Source: an uncultured Bacteroidales bacterium (GTDB lineage: Bacteria > Bacteroidota > Bacteroidia > Bacteroidales > Paludibacteraceae). From it: a stretch of DNA of 37,956 bases. This document shows, one piece after another, positions 15,730-25,627 of the stretch; positions within the stretch are counted from its first letter, which is position 1, and each line of letters starts with the position of its first letter. The notes under the pieces are model-generated. The model saw only the letters and a list, made by a program, of their open reading frames with translations, had not been told where the DNA came from and did not search any database. Location: assembly GCA_946617165.1 (NCBI GenBank), contig CAMOJP010000009.1:1-37956 (forward strand). Reading direction: 5' to 3'. The position numbers were made by a program, and so were the translations under genes.

Positions 15730-16602
15730 TTATTTGCTGTTGCGTGAAAACTTCCATCTGTTATGAGACCAGAGCCACTGTTCGGGTTGTTCGATGATAT
15801 TTTTTTCGAGTCGGCGTGCGAACTGCTCGGTGATATAGTTCTCGGGCGTGTTCGGTGCATCGTCGGTAATTAAGTCCACCCGCGCCACATAATGTCCGCG
15901 TTTTGGACAGGTCATGTGGACATAAGTTACGACATAGTCAAATTTTTTAGCCAATAACTCACCTCCGTCTAAGAAGGCAGTATCTTGATGTAGAAATGTA
16001 GTCCAATAGTGGGCATTGCGGGGAGTCGGTTTCTGGTCGGATATGAGTCCGAGCGTGAAATGAGCATCAACTTTCTTGAGTTGAACTAAATGGCGCAGCA
16101 GATTGTTTTTCTCAATCCCGCTATTGGCTCCACTACGCTTTTCCCGTACGGCTATCATCGCCTTGTCCGAACTGGAACTTTTGAGTTTGCGGTACACGTT
16201 GTAATGCTGCATTTCCGGACGTTTGAACCGATGTTGCACCTCTGCTGTCCATTCCCAGTTCCCGAGATGACCAAGCATGAAGATGACACCTCCTTTGCGC
16301 TGTGCCCATTGTTCCACTTTGTCCACGTTAATTGATTCGAAATGCTTGAGCATATCTTGTTCTGTGGCACGGTAGGACCAGATAACTTCGGCAAAAATAT
16401 CTACGAGGTGATGGTAATAGCGTTTTTCTATTACCTTGCGCTCTGTGTTCGATTTATCTGGAAAACTGAGACGGAGATTTTTACGAACGATCTTTTTGCG
16501 ATACCCAAGAATGTAGTACATAAGCGGATAAGTAAAAATATCGCCGAGGAAATAAAGTACCCGTAGCGGCAAGAGGCTTAATATGGATATGCAGAATTTC
16601 AT
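15730..16602 (-). CDS. LpxL/HtrB-type lipid A acyltransferase
   Basis: The 290-residue protein has an N-terminal hydrophobic segment (MKFCISILSLLPLRVLYFLGDIFTYPLMYYILGYRKKIVRKNLRLSFP) of the LpxL/M family, which includes the conserved NL..sFP stretch. The catalytic HX4E motif is at H112-E117 (GHLGNWEW). Later motifs GLISDQKPTP and the F.DGGELLAKK region match the family. It adds acyl chains to lipid A or related lipids at the inner membrane. It starts inside the preceding transferase gene with a 4-nt ATGA-type overlap (16599-16602). Bacteroidales usually have several paralogues, so I give no gene symbol. Confidence 0.9.
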   Translation of the reverse strand: MKFCISILSLLPLRVLYFLGDIFTYPLMYYILGYRKKIVRKNLRLSFPDKSNTERKVIEKRYYHHLVDIFAEVIWSYRATEQDMLKHFESINVDKVEQWAQRKGGVIFMLGHLGNWEWTAEVQHRFKRPEMQHYNVYRKLKSSSSDKAMIAVREKRSGANSGIEKNNLLRHLVQLKKVDAHFTLGLISDQKPTPRNAHYWTTFLHQDTAFLDGGELLAKKFDYVVTYVHMTCPKRGHYVARVDLITDDAPNTPENYITEQFARRLEKNIIEQPEQWLWSHNRWKFSRNSK

Positions 16603-18404
16603 TGTTTAGTGAGTTGAGTCATTATATATTGTGTAAAAGCTTTTGCTTTGTATGTTCGGTCAGCAGAAGGACTGCTTTCCAGGATGGGCTTGTCCACCAC
16701 AGCATCAATAATAGTAGTTCCTGTAGAATCAATAAAGGCGAAACCATCCACAAAATGATAATAGGCAAAGGCATTGTTTTTAGAGGCCAAAATATCTTTG
16801 GCAAATACAAAATCCGATGCGTCAAGATGCATTTGGTGTAGCAATGTCGGCACCCAATCAATCTGTGAACAAAGAGTTGATATTACACGTGGCTCTTTGA
16901 CTGCTCCTCCGGTAAAAATGATAGGGATACGATAACGAAGTGTGTCGTAATTGGTGATGCCTTCAGGATATGGATAACCATGATCTGCGACAAGGACAAC
17001 CAATGTGCTGTCCCATGCCGGACTAGTTCTCAACGTATCCACAAATGCTCCGAGGCAGCTGTCGGTATAGGCTATAGAATTGAGATAAGAGTGCGAGTAA
17101 TGATGATAATCGACCTCAAAAGGTTCATGTGATGAGAGACTAAGGACTACGTTGAAAGTCCGTTCATCCGTTACTTGGCGTTGAACAATATCGTGTGCAG
17201 CGTAGTCAAAGAGTATATGATCCGGCACACCCCATTTGCTCATTCGTTGTGACATTGGGAAATCGTGGTCGCAAACACGTTGCTCAAACCCACCAGTGAC
17301 TAAATATGAGCGCATATTGGTGAAGTCTTCATCTCCGCCATAGTAAAACTTGAGGTTATACCCATTGGCTTTGAGTACTTGTCCGACTTGTGGCAATTGT
17401 TGTGATTTTGATGGAATCATCATGACAGAAGCATTCGCGCATCCGGGGAAGGCTCCAAGTACGGCCATCACACCGCGATCCGTCCGATAACTATTCGCAA
17501 AAGCTCGATTGAAAAATACTCCTTCTTTTGCGAGGTTTTGCATGTTGGGCATTACGTCCCACGCATTGGATGAAAAGCTTTCGAGAATACAAAGCACGAT
17601 ATTCGGGCGAGTGGTTGTGAGAAGTGGTTCTGTTGTGACGCAAGAGTCGCCTAACATACGCTTAACATATGCTGCGCATTCGTCATCAGACATATAGGTA
17701 TATCGCTTGGTATCCAATCTGTTTTCTGAGAGTGATTCTACTATATTGAAAATAGGATTAATTGCTGCCAGATTAAGCATTCGATTGTCGGAGTAATAGA
17801 CTCGCCCTGTGTTCATTGTAGAGACGGTAAAACTTCCACGAATAGGAAGAAAAAGTAAGGCAGTCAGCACAACCATTACAACCGTTGCCGTTATCTTTCT
17901 TTTGATACTCATGTGCTGTGCAGGCTCTTTATGAAGCAAATATCGATAAACGAACCACCAGCCTGTGAAAAGTAGTGCAAAAGCTAGCGCTCCCAAGCTC
18001 CACAACCACCACGGCGCACAGGCCAGAACTTCTTTGGGTGATTGAAGGTATGCAAAGAGGTCTTTATCCAGGTGATATCCCCAACTAGGGAATGCCCCAT
18101 TATCACCAAGAACGACCCATAAAGAGATAGTGAGTAGTATGCCTGTGACGACATCAGTTATTTTTTCTATTATAGACCATTTTACCCATATGCTTGCAAC
18201 GAGCAAAAGGCCGAAGATAATAGTTATATATGCCGCGGTTGACAAGTCCAATGGTAAGCCGTGCCACGGAACAAGAAACCAGTCTGACCACGAGACTTCG
18301 CCCAATAAACTATGTTGGCATAGCATGAAAAGCGGCTTCTGTACAATGAAGAACACTATCCAAAATAGATAATATGTGAAGAATAACTGTATTCTATCTT
18401 TCAT
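16599..18404 (-). CDS. LTA-synthase-like membrane sulfatase-fold transferase
   Basis: The 601-residue protein has about five N-terminal transmembrane helices (within 1-190) and an extracytoplasmic alkaline-phosphatase-superfamily domain from about 265. Metal and nucleophile motifs are visible: NIVLCILESFSS (E275), SYRTDRG (T308, the likely nucleophile), SSHEPFE (H426) and VLVADHGYPYPEG (D474, H475). Members transfer phosphoglycerol or phosphoethanolamine to lipids or glycans; in Gram-negative Bacteroidales the product is not defined here. An envelope role is supported by the LpxL gene that overlaps it by 4 nt downstream and a TonB-receptor-like gene upstream. Confidence 0.85.
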   Translation of the reverse strand: MKDRIQLFFTYYLFWIVFFIVQKPLFMLCQHSLLGEVSWSDWFLVPWHGLPLDLSTAAYITIIFGLLLVASIWVKWSIIEKITDVVTGILLTISLWVVLGDNGAFPSWGYHLDKDLFAYLQSPKEVLACAPWWLWSLGALAFALLFTGWWFVYRYLLHKEPAQHMSIKRKITATVVMVVLTALLFLPIRGSFTVSTMNTGRVYYSDNRMLNLAAINPIFNIVESLSENRLDTKRYTYMSDDECAAYVKRMLGDSCVTTEPLLTTTRPNIVLCILESFSSNAWDVMPNMQNLAKEGVFFNRAFANSYRTDRGVMAVLGAFPGCANASVMMIPSKSQQLPQVGQVLKANGYNLKFYYGGDEDFTNMRSYLVTGGFEQRVCDHDFPMSQRMSKWGVPDHILFDYAAHDIVQRQVTDERTFNVVLSLSSHEPFEVDYHHYSHSYLNSIAYTDSCLGAFVDTLRTSPAWDSTLVVLVADHGYPYPEGITNYDTLRYRIPIIFTGGAVKEPRVISTLCSQIDWVPTLLHQMHLDASDFVFAKDILASKNNAFAYYHFVDGFAFIDSTGTTIIDAVVDKPILESSPSADRTYKAKAFTQYIMTQLTKQ

Positions 18405-20752
18405 AATTCTACGCTTAATGTTGCCAAGATACCGGTTGGTACGTTCAATATAACTGAGGCCCTGTTTGCATAAGGTATATCCTGCGTAAAAGCCAATTCT
18501 GCTAAATCGTTGCTGAAATCCCAGACGTTATATCCTTCAATGCGCAGCCTCATATCCGTCTCTTTTACACTCCATCGTGCTTGCACGTGCAAGTCACACA
18601 TGAAAACCGCACCATGTCGCGATCCGAAATTACCATCGGTGGGATTGGTACCTCTTGAATCCAAAGGACGAATCTGTACGTCCTTGCCGTCGAGTCCGTA
18701 GGTATAGGCGGTGAATGGTTTTCCATCGGTCCACTTAAAGGTAAAGCCAGCTTGTACCCATTTGCATATATTATACGACAGATAGAAACGCGCCACAAAA
18801 CCTTTATCCAGATCCATGCGTCCGACGCCGGGATACTTGCCGTTAGGGTTATGCACCACCTTGGTTGTGTTGGGATTGGCGGTTGATTCTGATAGGATGC
18901 CGAGGGTGTTGCTGTTGGGACCGTTGCCCAAACCGGTATATCCTGCGGCCTGCATAGATTGCCAACTGAATGAGAGCATCACTTTCTTTCCTGTATAGGT
19001 GTAGCGGGAAAGCTGCGAGAAGAAATATGGAGAGTTCATCAGCGGATTATTGCCAAATGGTGGTGCAGTGCCGACTTCAAATCCGTCTTCTGCCGCATAG
19101 GTATGCCAAACATTGAAGAACTTCTTGTAGCTGTTTTGCAGAACTATTTCGTGGAGACCATCCTGCTTGTCGCGAAAAGCAAAACGGATAGGGATGTTAA
19201 CTTCGATGTAGGAAGTCTGAGGTAGGTTTTTCTTGTAAGAATGATATTTGCCTCCTGTAGTAAAAGCAAGGTTATTCGTGCCGGCATAATAGACATTGCT
19301 ATTAAGATAATCCGCCGAGAAATAACGGATATAGTCCATTGTGTATGGCAAGCGATTATAATCCGCCGTGATCCCAATCTCGAACCAGCGGCAAGGATGA
19401 AAATCGAAGTTAGCTCCTGCTTGCGCATAAGGGGATACTTTGCTTTTATTATGCCTCAAGAGCATAGCATCCAGTGTAAAGTCAATATGTCCGTTAACAT
19501 CCACCCATGGAGCAATGGTGTAATGGGCTTTGAGGCCGATAGTGTTCTCCAAGAGGCCGGCATTGAATGCGTTGGATGTCCACTCGTAACGATAGATATC
19601 GGTTGGTGTAGCATCCACCGGCGATTGCAGATAAAGTGTGTTGGAAAATGATGCTTGGCTGGGACGGAAAAGAATGAGTGAGTTATAAGCATCTACAAAA
19701 ACGGATAGCCAATGGAGCACGGGTTGTTCATAGTTAACTGCCCAACTGAGCAAATGTGTTTTGCCGTCAGGCACCCACGGTTCAAAACTCTCGCCATCCT
19801 GATCAATGATATTGCGTCGGAATGCGATGTTGTCGTGCTGTACCACATTACTCTCCCATGTGAAACCTGTTGTCAAGAAGTCTCGTTTGGCATAAATGGT
19901 TCCGCTGTAGTTTTTAAGGTCATACACTTCGTTATGATTAAATAGATGCTCACTTCCAGCATCGGTTCTGCCAGAGAAATTTAGGCGGTATCCTAGACGT
20001 TTGAAAGCCACGTTGGGTTTCATAGGCAGATAGCCGTCTGCTTGTGCTATATAGTACGGCGCTGTATAGAAAGGGTCGTCTAATAGCAAACCGCATTGAT
20101 CCTGTTTGGTAATGAGTCGTTGCCCATAAGCAGCGTAGAGATGCTGACGATATGCATTACCTTCCTTGTCATGAAATGTATATGCTGCGTCTATAGTACC
20201 TGCACCTTTTTGATGTCGACGGGCGGTGATGTGTTTGTAGGTATCGGCGCTTTGCACGGCAGAACGATGAAAGAGATTGATAATCTCGGTTGTGCCCGCT
20301 GCAGGTGCTCCGTTTCCGACTTGGCCAAAGTTATATGAAGCCTGCACGTAGTCGCGTGACATACTATCGTGCTCGAAAAAGATTTGTCCTGTATGGATAT
20401 TGATGTCCATTCCGTATTGCTCCATGTTTGGCACATAATGTGTATTTCCTGCCTGAAAGCGGTCATCCACCCGCATGCCGTCAATATAGTACCTATTATT
20501 GGTGCACGGTAATCCATCGACAGCAATGGATAGGCGGTCTGGTAGCCACCATTGTCCGGTTGTCAAGTTTTCTACAATAGTGTGATCATTGAGGGCTTCG
20601 AGGTAATAAATGAGGTCACTGCGATGATACCACTCACGAAAGAACTCCGCCGGAACGGAATCCATACCTACCATGGATGTGTGGGTTATTGTAGCGGCAT
20701 GAGATGACAAAGTCAAAGCCGCGAGCAGGACTATCAGAATCTTCTTAATCAT
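18401..20752 (-). CDS. TonB-dependent-receptor-like outer-membrane protein
   Basis: I take the ATG at 20752 (783 residues), where a good signal peptide begins (MIKKILIVLLAALTLSSHA); an upstream ATG at 20785 would add 11 residues within the previous gene. The segment LSIAVDGLPCTNNRYYIDGMRVDDRF through MDINIHTGQIFFEHD..SRDYVQASYN resembles a TonB-receptor plug domain. Beyond it are long strands ending in FTQDIPYANRASVILNVPTGILATLSVEL, a plausible barrel terminus with a final aromatic-poor strand. No carboxypeptidase-like N-terminal domain or SusD partner is adjacent, so it is not a SusCD pair. The start overlaps the preceding barrel gene by 8 nt. Confidence 0.75.
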   Translation of the reverse strand: MIKKILIVLLAALTLSSHAATITHTSMVGMDSVPAEFFREWYHRSDLIYYLEALNDHTIVENLTTGQWWLPDRLSIAVDGLPCTNNRYYIDGMRVDDRFQAGNTHYVPNMEQYGMDINIHTGQIFFEHDSMSRDYVQASYNFGQVGNGAPAAGTTEIINLFHRSAVQSADTYKHITARRHQKGAGTIDAAYTFHDKEGNAYRQHLYAAYGQRLITKQDQCGLLLDDPFYTAPYYIAQADGYLPMKPNVAFKRLGYRLNFSGRTDAGSEHLFNHNEVYDLKNYSGTIYAKRDFLTTGFTWESNVVQHDNIAFRRNIIDQDGESFEPWVPDGKTHLLSWAVNYEQPVLHWLSVFVDAYNSLILFRPSQASFSNTLYLQSPVDATPTDIYRYEWTSNAFNAGLLENTIGLKAHYTIAPWVDVNGHIDFTLDAMLLRHNKSKVSPYAQAGANFDFHPCRWFEIGITADYNRLPYTMDYIRYFSADYLNSNVYYAGTNNLAFTTGGKYHSYKKNLPQTSYIEVNIPIRFAFRDKQDGLHEIVLQNSYKKFFNVWHTYAAEDGFEVGTAPPFGNNPLMNSPYFFSQLSRYTYTGKKVMLSFSWQSMQAAGYTGLGNGPNSNTLGILSESTANPNTTKVVHNPNGKYPGVGRMDLDKGFVARFYLSYNICKWVQAGFTFKWTDGKPFTAYTYGLDGKDVQIRPLDSRGTNPTDGNFGSRHGAVFMCDLHVQARWSVKETDMRLRIEGYNVWDFSNDLAELAFTQDIPYANRASVILNVPTGILATLSVEL

Positions 20753-21671
20753 GGGCTTTAGGCTTCTTGTATTGGAGGATATCAATGTAATAGGCCAGTC
20801 CTACGCGCAGTTGATGGAAGGGATAATCTTTGATGCCGTACTGATAAGTGACGAAAGGCTCAAAGCCTTTAGCATGACCGCTTACCTGAATTTTGATTGT
20901 CATGGGGCGGTCGCCATCTTTTTCCCAACCCATATAGCCACCCCATGTGGCACGTAGGGATATATATTGCGCTTTGGCAAAGAGTTGCACACCATATAAC
21001 AAGGCATCATTCTGACGGCTGTTGTCGGTCTGCCAGCATAGGAAGCCAAGACTTCCGGCGAGACGTAATTCGACGAGTGTGTTTTCGGACTTTTGACTTT
21101 CGACTTTAGCTTCCCGACTAATAAACACCGATTTGCCTACCGCTAAATCAAACCAATAGCCAGGATCATCAAAGTAGCGCGCTTTGTCGAAACTGCCGCC
21201 ACTGGCGGTTTTGAGTGCCGCACGCAAAGCAATATCCGGTGTATATTTGCGTGCTTTGAGCAGTTGGATATCAGTGGAGACATAGACATCGCCGGCTTCG
21301 TGCCCGCTAATAGGCTCGTTATCTTGGATACGGCATGTGTGTTGGCGCTCGGTTGTCATACGATACCACTCCATAATAGGCATCCATAGACTGAGGTTCA
21401 CTCGGTCAGTCCAAAGCGGGATATTGATTTTGGCAAAGATATCCGCCGTTTGATCTTTCTGAAACCCAAAGTAACCATCTGCTGCAAGTTCTACTCGCAA
21501 AGCCCCTTGTACACGTCCGTCTAACATATCGGGTACGGGTAAAGCGTTAGGGCCGAAATAGGCAGGTGCAATACCTGTACTTTCGCTTAACTTGGGCGCA
21601 ACAATAGGTACCTCGGCAGCCAAAGGCGTAAGGACTATCGTAAATAATATGAACAGCCAGATTTTTCTCAA
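20745..21671 (-). CDS. Outer-membrane beta-barrel protein of unknown function
   Basis: The 308-residue protein has a signal peptide ([20 protein letters not shown]). Its body consists of amphipathic strands, for example FAKINIPLWTDRVNLSLWMPIMEW, DIALRAALKTASGG, LLYGVQLFAKAQYISLRATWGGYMG and HQLRVGLAYYIDIL near the end, as in an outer-membrane barrel. I do not recognise the family. A 4-nt overlap with the previous gene and an 8-nt overlap with the next suggest it works with the TonB-receptor-like protein. A short low-complexity run (SREAKVESQKSENTLVE) sits in a presumed loop. Confidence 0.65.
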   Translation of the reverse strand: MRKIWLFILFTIVLTPLAAEVPIVAPKLSESTGIAPAYFGPNALPVPDMLDGRVQGALRVELAADGYFGFQKDQTADIFAKINIPLWTDRVNLSLWMPIMEWYRMTTERQHTCRIQDNEPISGHEAGDVYVSTDIQLLKARKYTPDIALRAALKTASGGSFDKARYFDDPGYWFDLAVGKSVFISREAKVESQKSENTLVELRLAGSLGFLCWQTDNSRQNDALLYGVQLFAKAQYISLRATWGGYMGWEKDGDRPMTIKIQVSGHAKGFEPFVTYQYGIKDYPFHQLRVGLAYYIDILQYKKPKAHD

Positions 21672-22768
21672 CGGTAGGATAGTGTTCTCAGTTTAGCGCC
21701 TCGTCTGCGTTCCGAGAGCCGCTCGGACTTAGTGAGTTTGGTATATTGCAACAATGGCTCCAGACTAAAACGGCAAACCACTTGCTGTTGATGGCTTAAT
21801 CCGTAACCATCTAAATATAGCAAGTTCCATCCGGCGTATGCTGTGACAAACGAACGGCGGATGAGGTAGAAGAATATATCCGTGCGGTTATAAATACGTG
21901 ACTGGTAGCGTGGGTCACCTTGATTAAGCAGCGGTCCGTAACCGACATACAGTGGTAGTTGATTATCTCCAAAATAGAACTCATTGCGTACGCCGATAAA
22001 GCGCCAACCTAAATAAAAGTCCGCATGAAAACCATGGCAGAAATGTTGTTCTTCTCTTCTGCGGTCACGTTGGAAGGAACCGATATATCCTACCTGCAGG
22101 CTGAGGCTGTCCAGTGGTGTCAAATAACCCAAACTCACGCCCGCCAAGGGATTGATAACGATATCATCGCACACACCGGGTATCTGCGTTGAGTGACTGA
22201 GGTGATTGAGTTGGGCGGTACCGCCGGTGAAAAACCATTTATACTTGAACTTACCTGAACCGACAATGCGGAACGCCTCGCGTGTATCATTGCTCATCAT
22301 GCCCCGCCAGTCGCATAATAAATCCGCATAACCCCACTTGCTGCGGTATTGGAAGAGCACACCTTGTATGTTCGGATAAACGAAAGCAATCGAGTCGCTA
22401 CGCAGATAATCGGGTAAAGCCTCTGTCAAATAGTCGTACGGCACAAAACCAAAATTGAGTCGGAAGCCTTTGGCATCAAACTGATAATAAACAGTCGGAG
22501 TTACAAAGCAATCGCGCCACTTGGAGCCAAATGGTTGCACGTAACTTGCACCTGCTATTAGTTTGTGTGTACCACCGATAGAATCATTAAATCCGACACC
22601 AATAGTAGGGGTTAAACGCACTCCGAAAAGTGTCTGGGAGGGCTCATACGGATGGTGTATCTCGCGATTGTCAAAGTTCGTTATGAAATCTACGTCATAC
22701 AAAAACTTTTGGGCACTGGCTACACCGGCACCCAAAAGCAAAAGACATATTATGAGCGATTTTTTCAC
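21668..22768 (-). CDS. Outer-membrane beta-barrel protein of unknown function
   Basis: The 366-residue protein has a signal peptide ([20 protein letters not shown]). Gly/aromatic-alternating strands run throughout, such as [82 protein letters not shown] and [15 protein letters not shown]. The last 20 residues are basic ([19 protein letters not shown]), which is odd for a barrel end and may lie outside the membrane fold. The ATG overlaps the dnaJ stop by 4 nt, linking the gene tightly to the chaperone pair. The family is not recognised. Confidence 0.65.
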   Translation of the reverse strand: MKKSLIICLLLLGAGVASAQKFLYDVDFITNFDNREIHHPYEPSQTLFGVRLTPTIGVGFNDSIGGTHKLIAGASYVQPFGSKWRDCFVTPTVYYQFDAKGFRLNFGFVPYDYLTEALPDYLRSDSIAFVYPNIQGVLFQYRSKWGYADLLCDWRGMMSNDTREAFRIVGSGKFKYKWFFTGGTAQLNHLSHSTQIPGVCDDIVINPLAGVSLGYLTPLDSLSLQVGYIGSFQRDRRREEQHFCHGFHADFYLGWRFIGVRNEFYFGDNQLPLYVGYGPLLNQGDPRYQSRIYNRTDIFFYLIRRSFVTAYAGWNLLYLDGYGLSHQQQVVCRFSLEPLLQYTKLTKSERLSERRRGAKLRTLSYR

Positions 22769-23931
22769 GAGAATAAGTTCTTAAAGAAATTCTTCTTGTC
22801 GGCACTTCCCGGCACAATATTCGGACTATTTTGTAGTTGTTCAATCAGTTTCTTCTCGTCCTTATTTAGTTTCTCGGGGATATACACGCCCACATTAATA
22901 AGCAGATCTCCTGTACCATATTGGCGTGCATATTGGTCAATGATTGGTAGTCCCTTGCCACGCATTCTGAGGACTTTGCCTGGTTGCGTACCCGGAGTAA
23001 TTGTTATTTTAACATCGCCCGTGAGAGTAGGTATCTGCACTTGTCCGCCTAAGACAGCGGTAGGCATGTCTAATAGCAGGTTATATATCAAATCGTTACC
23101 ATCACGAACGAGGTCTTTATGTTCTTCCTCCTCCACCAATACAAGTAAATCACCGGGAACTCCCCCGCGTGGAGCAGCGTTACCTTTGCCCTGTACAGGT
23201 ATCTGCATGCCTCCACTTACACCTGCTGGAATCTTTATCGTTATGATTTCTTCGTCGCGAACTACACCCTCTCCGCCGCAATGGGTACACTTGTTCTTGA
23301 TGATTTTACCTTCACCGTGGCAAGTCGGGCATGCCTCTTGCACTTGCATCATGCCGAAGATACCGCGTTGGGTGCGAACAACCCTACCAGTTCCTTTACA
23401 AGTTGGACAGGTCTCGCCGCTACTGCCATCAGCACTTCCTGTGCCGTGACAATGTTTACACTCCACGAGTTTCTTCACTTTAATCTTCTTCTCAACACCG
23501 GTGCTTATTTCTTCAAGGGACAGTTTGACTTTAACGCGTAGGTCTGTACCACGACGTACACGTTGACCGCTACGATTGCTGCTGCCTCCGAAGAAGGACG
23601 AGAAACCTCCTCCGCCACCCATTCCCCAACTCTCGAACAAATCCCCGAATTGAGAGAAGATGTCTTGCATAGAGAAATCTCCGCCACTGAAACCTCCGGC
23701 GCCGGACATGCCGGCAAAACCGAATTGATCATAGCGTTGGCGTTTTTGCGGGTCACTGAGTACTTCATAGGCTTCAGCAGCCTCCTTAAATTTCTCTTCT
23801 GCTTCTTTATCGCCCGGGTTCTTGTCAGGGTGATATTGTATCGCTTTCTTGCGGTACGCCTTCTTGATTTCTTCGGCTGTGGCTGTCTTGGCCACACCTA
23901 ATACTTCATAATAATCTCTTTTTTCTGCCAT
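22765..23931 (-). CDS. dnaJ: Chaperone DnaJ
   Basis: The 388-residue protein is a full type I J-protein. The J-domain is 5-70 with HPD at 34-36, followed by a Gly/Phe-rich region (about 72-120). Four CxxCxGxG zinc motifs lie at 158, 175, 201 and 215 and the C-terminal peptide-binding domains follow. It stimulates DnaK ATPase activity and holds unfolded clients. The DnaK gene is not in the window. It follows grpE after 24 nt and overlaps a barrel gene downstream by 4 nt. The start ATG gives the canonical N-terminus [13 protein letters not shown]. Confidence 0.97.
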   Translation of the reverse strand: MAEKRDYYEVLGVAKTATAEEIKKAYRKKAIQYHPDKNPGDKEAEEKFKEAAEAYEVLSDPQKRQRYDQFGFAGMSGAGGFSGGDFSMQDIFSQFGDLFESWGMGGGGGFSSFFGGSSNRSGQRVRRGTDLRVKVKLSLEEISTGVEKKIKVKKLVECKHCHGTGSADGSSGETCPTCKGTGRVVRTQRGIFGMMQVQEACPTCHGEGKIIKNKCTHCGGEGVVRDEEIITIKIPAGVSGGMQIPVQGKGNAAPRGGVPGDLLVLVEEEEHKDLVRDGNDLIYNLLLDMPTAVLGGQVQIPTLTGDVKITITPGTQPGKVLRMRGKGLPIIDQYARQYGTGDLLINVGVYIPEKLNKDEKKLIEQLQNSPNIVPGSADKKNFFKNLFS

Positions 23932-23955
23932 AATGACTTACCTTTCCTCTTTCTG

Positions 23956-24513
23956 CTATTCCCCAACAACTACTTTGGCAAAACGAATAACCTTGTCGCC
24001 AAGCTTATAGCCCTTCTGCGTACAGTCTATAATCTTACCTTTTTTATCTTCACCTGCTGCGAAAGTCGTAATAGCTTCATGCTCGTCTGTTGAGAATTCG
24101 GCATTCTCAGTATTAATTGCCTTAACGTTGTGTTTCTCAAGGAAAGTTAGAAACTTCTGATAAATCAATTGTAATCCTGCACGTAAGGATTCAACATCCT
24201 CATACTTGTCAGCCGCTTCTATGGAACGCTCAAAATCATCAACAAGGGGAAGCATATCTTTGAATATCTTCTCTCCCGCTGTCTCAATGAGTTCTAATTT
24301 TTCCTTGTTGGTGCGACGGCGATAGTTGTCAAATTCTGCTATCTGACGCAATTTAGAATCCTCTAATTCGGCAATCTTTGCCTCCAATTCTTCTATTGTC
24401 GGCTTCTGTTCTTCAACTGCTTGCTTGTTGTCTTGCACTTGCTCCTGCTCCAAAAGTTGTTCTTGTTCTTGCTCTTGTGCAGTCTGTTCTTCTATTTGTT
24501 CTTTTTTACTCAT
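23956..24513 (-). CDS. grpE: Nucleotide exchange factor GrpE
   Basis: I choose the ATG at 24513, giving 185 residues and a start MSKKEQ; the frame extends further upstream but with a basic leader that homologues lack. The N-terminus (about 1-45) is a Gln/Glu-rich coil, followed by a long coiled coil (about 40-85) and the conserved EFDNYRRRTNKEKLE motif. The C-terminal beta-wing region has GYKLGDKVIRFAKVVVGE, the family signature. It exchanges ADP on DnaK. A sigma-54-like promoter and a palindrome lie upstream (24571-24614). Confidence 0.96.
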   Translation of the reverse strand: MSKKEQIEEQTAQEQEQEQLLEQEQVQDNKQAVEEQKPTIEELEAKIAELEDSKLRQIAEFDNYRRRTNKEKLELIETAGEKIFKDMLPLVDDFERSIEAADKYEDVESLRAGLQLIYQKFLTFLEKHNVKAINTENAEFSTDEHEAITTFAAGEDKKGKIIDCTQKGYKLGDKVIRFAKVVVGE

Positions 24514-24570
24514 AATCACTTGTGATTTTCTTCTATAGCGGTAATACCGCACTCTTTCTACTCGCTTTGT

Positions 24571-24586
24571 CTCAAATTCCGTGCCA
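24571..24586 (-). promoter_or_regulatory. Sigma-54-like promoter upstream of grpE
   Basis: On the minus strand the sequence TGGCACGGAATTTGAG fits TGGCACG-N4-TTGCW, with exact -24 TGGCACG and correct spacing, but A replaces the conserved C of the -12 element. The ATG at 24513 is about 58 nt downstream. No TTG-N20-TAnnTTTG promoter was found there. Activity is inferred. Confidence 0.45.
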
Positions 24587-24597
24587 TAGTATATCGG

Positions 24598-24614
24598 ACT
24601 GACAATTTGTCAGT
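24598..24614. promoter_or_regulatory. 17-bp palindrome, candidate operator or activator site for grpE
   Basis: ACTGACAATTTGTCAGT is a perfect palindrome apart from the central base. It sits just upstream of the sigma-54-like element and overlaps the end of ruvB. It could bind a regulator of the chaperone operon. It is not the CIRCE element. Confidence 0.5.
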
Positions 24615-25627
24615 TAGAAGAGAGAACCCTGTTGTTGAACGGGTGATTTACCAAGGTGTCTATAGGCCAATTCTGTCGCCTCACGACCACGGGGCGTTCG
24701 CTTGATAAAGCCTTCTTTGATAAGATAAGGTTCATACACGTCCTCAATCGTTCCTGCATCTTCTGACATGGCAGTGGCAATAGTGTTCAAACCTACCGGA
24801 CCACCCTTGAATTTGTCAATAATTGTACATAGCAATTTGTTATCCACTTCATCCAAACCGAAAGTATCTATATTCAGTGCCTCAAGTGCGTAACGGGCGA
24901 TGTCTAAATCAATACGTCCGTCGCCTTTGACTTGTGCAAAATCGCGAACACGGCGCAATAGCGCATTGGCAATACGAGGTGTTCCGCGACTTCGACGGGC
25001 AATCTCACCGGCCGCTTTGAAGTCTATATCTATACCTAATAATCCTGCGGAACGGATAACAATGCCGGCTAAGATATCGGCATCGTAGTACTCAAGGTGG
25101 CAGTTGATACCAAAACGGGCACGCAGTGGCGATGTAAGCAAACCAGAGCGGGTTGTCGCACCAATCAAGGTGAATTTGTTGAGGTCTATCTGGATCGTAC
25201 GGGCGGAGGGACCTTTGTCTATCATGATATCTATCCGGTAGTCCTCCATCGCTGAATAAAGATACTCCTCTACTATAGGACTTAAACGGTGAATTTCATC
25301 TATAAAAAGGACGTCGTTCTCCTCGAGCGAAGTAAGCAGACCGGCCAAGTCACCCGGCTTGTCAAGCACTGGACCTGAAGTGACCTTAAAGCCTACTCCT
25401 AATTCGTTGGCAATGATATTACTCAGCGTAGTCTTTCCTAAACCCGGAGGACCAAAAAGCAGTACGTGGTCCAACGCTTCACGGCGCATCTTGGCGGCCT
25501 CCACAAAAATACGCAGATTACTTACAATCTTGGCTTGTCCGGCAAAGTCGGCAAAACGTAGCGGACGTAATGCGTTATCTTGCTCTTTTTCGGACATCTG
25601 TTGTCTTATGTCAAAATCATTTTCCAT
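24614..25627 (-). CDS. ruvB: Holliday junction branch-migration helicase RuvB
   Basis: The 337-residue protein has all RuvB hallmarks: [12 protein letters not shown] near the N-terminus, Walker [10 protein letters not shown] at 59-67, Walker B FIDEIH at 109-113, [19 protein letters not shown] (sensor and Arg-finger region), and the C-terminal winged helix with [40 protein letters not shown]. It drives branch migration with RuvA and RuvC during recombination; they are elsewhere. It overlaps the upstream ABC ATPase gene by 11 nt. Confidence 0.97.
   Translation of the reverse strand: MENDFDIRQQMSEKEQDNALRPLRFADFAGQAKIVSNLRIFVEAAKMRREALDHVLLFGPPGLGKTTLSNIIANELGVGFKVTSGPVLDKPGDLAGLLTSLEENDVLFIDEIHRLSPIVEEYLYSAMEDYRIDIMIDKGPSARTIQIDLNKFTLIGATTRSGLLTSPLRARFGINCHLEYYDADILAGIVIRSAGLLGIDIDFKAAGEIARRSRGTPRIANALLRRVRDFAQVKGDGRIDLDIARYALEALNIDTFGLDEVDNKLLCTIIDKFKGGPVGLNTIATAMSEDAGTIEDVYEPYLIKEGFIKRTPRGREATELAYRHLGKSPVQQQGSLF

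Noticed and set aside
15727-15757. Longer phosphatase start at 15757
   Set aside because: The extension has no homology and overlaps the acyltransferase; the ATG at 15727 gives the canonical N-terminus and a 2-nt gap.
24598-24614. CIRCE/HrcA operator at grpE
   Set aside because: The palindrome does not match TTAGCACTC-N9-GAGTGCTAA; it is kept only as an unnamed regulatory site.
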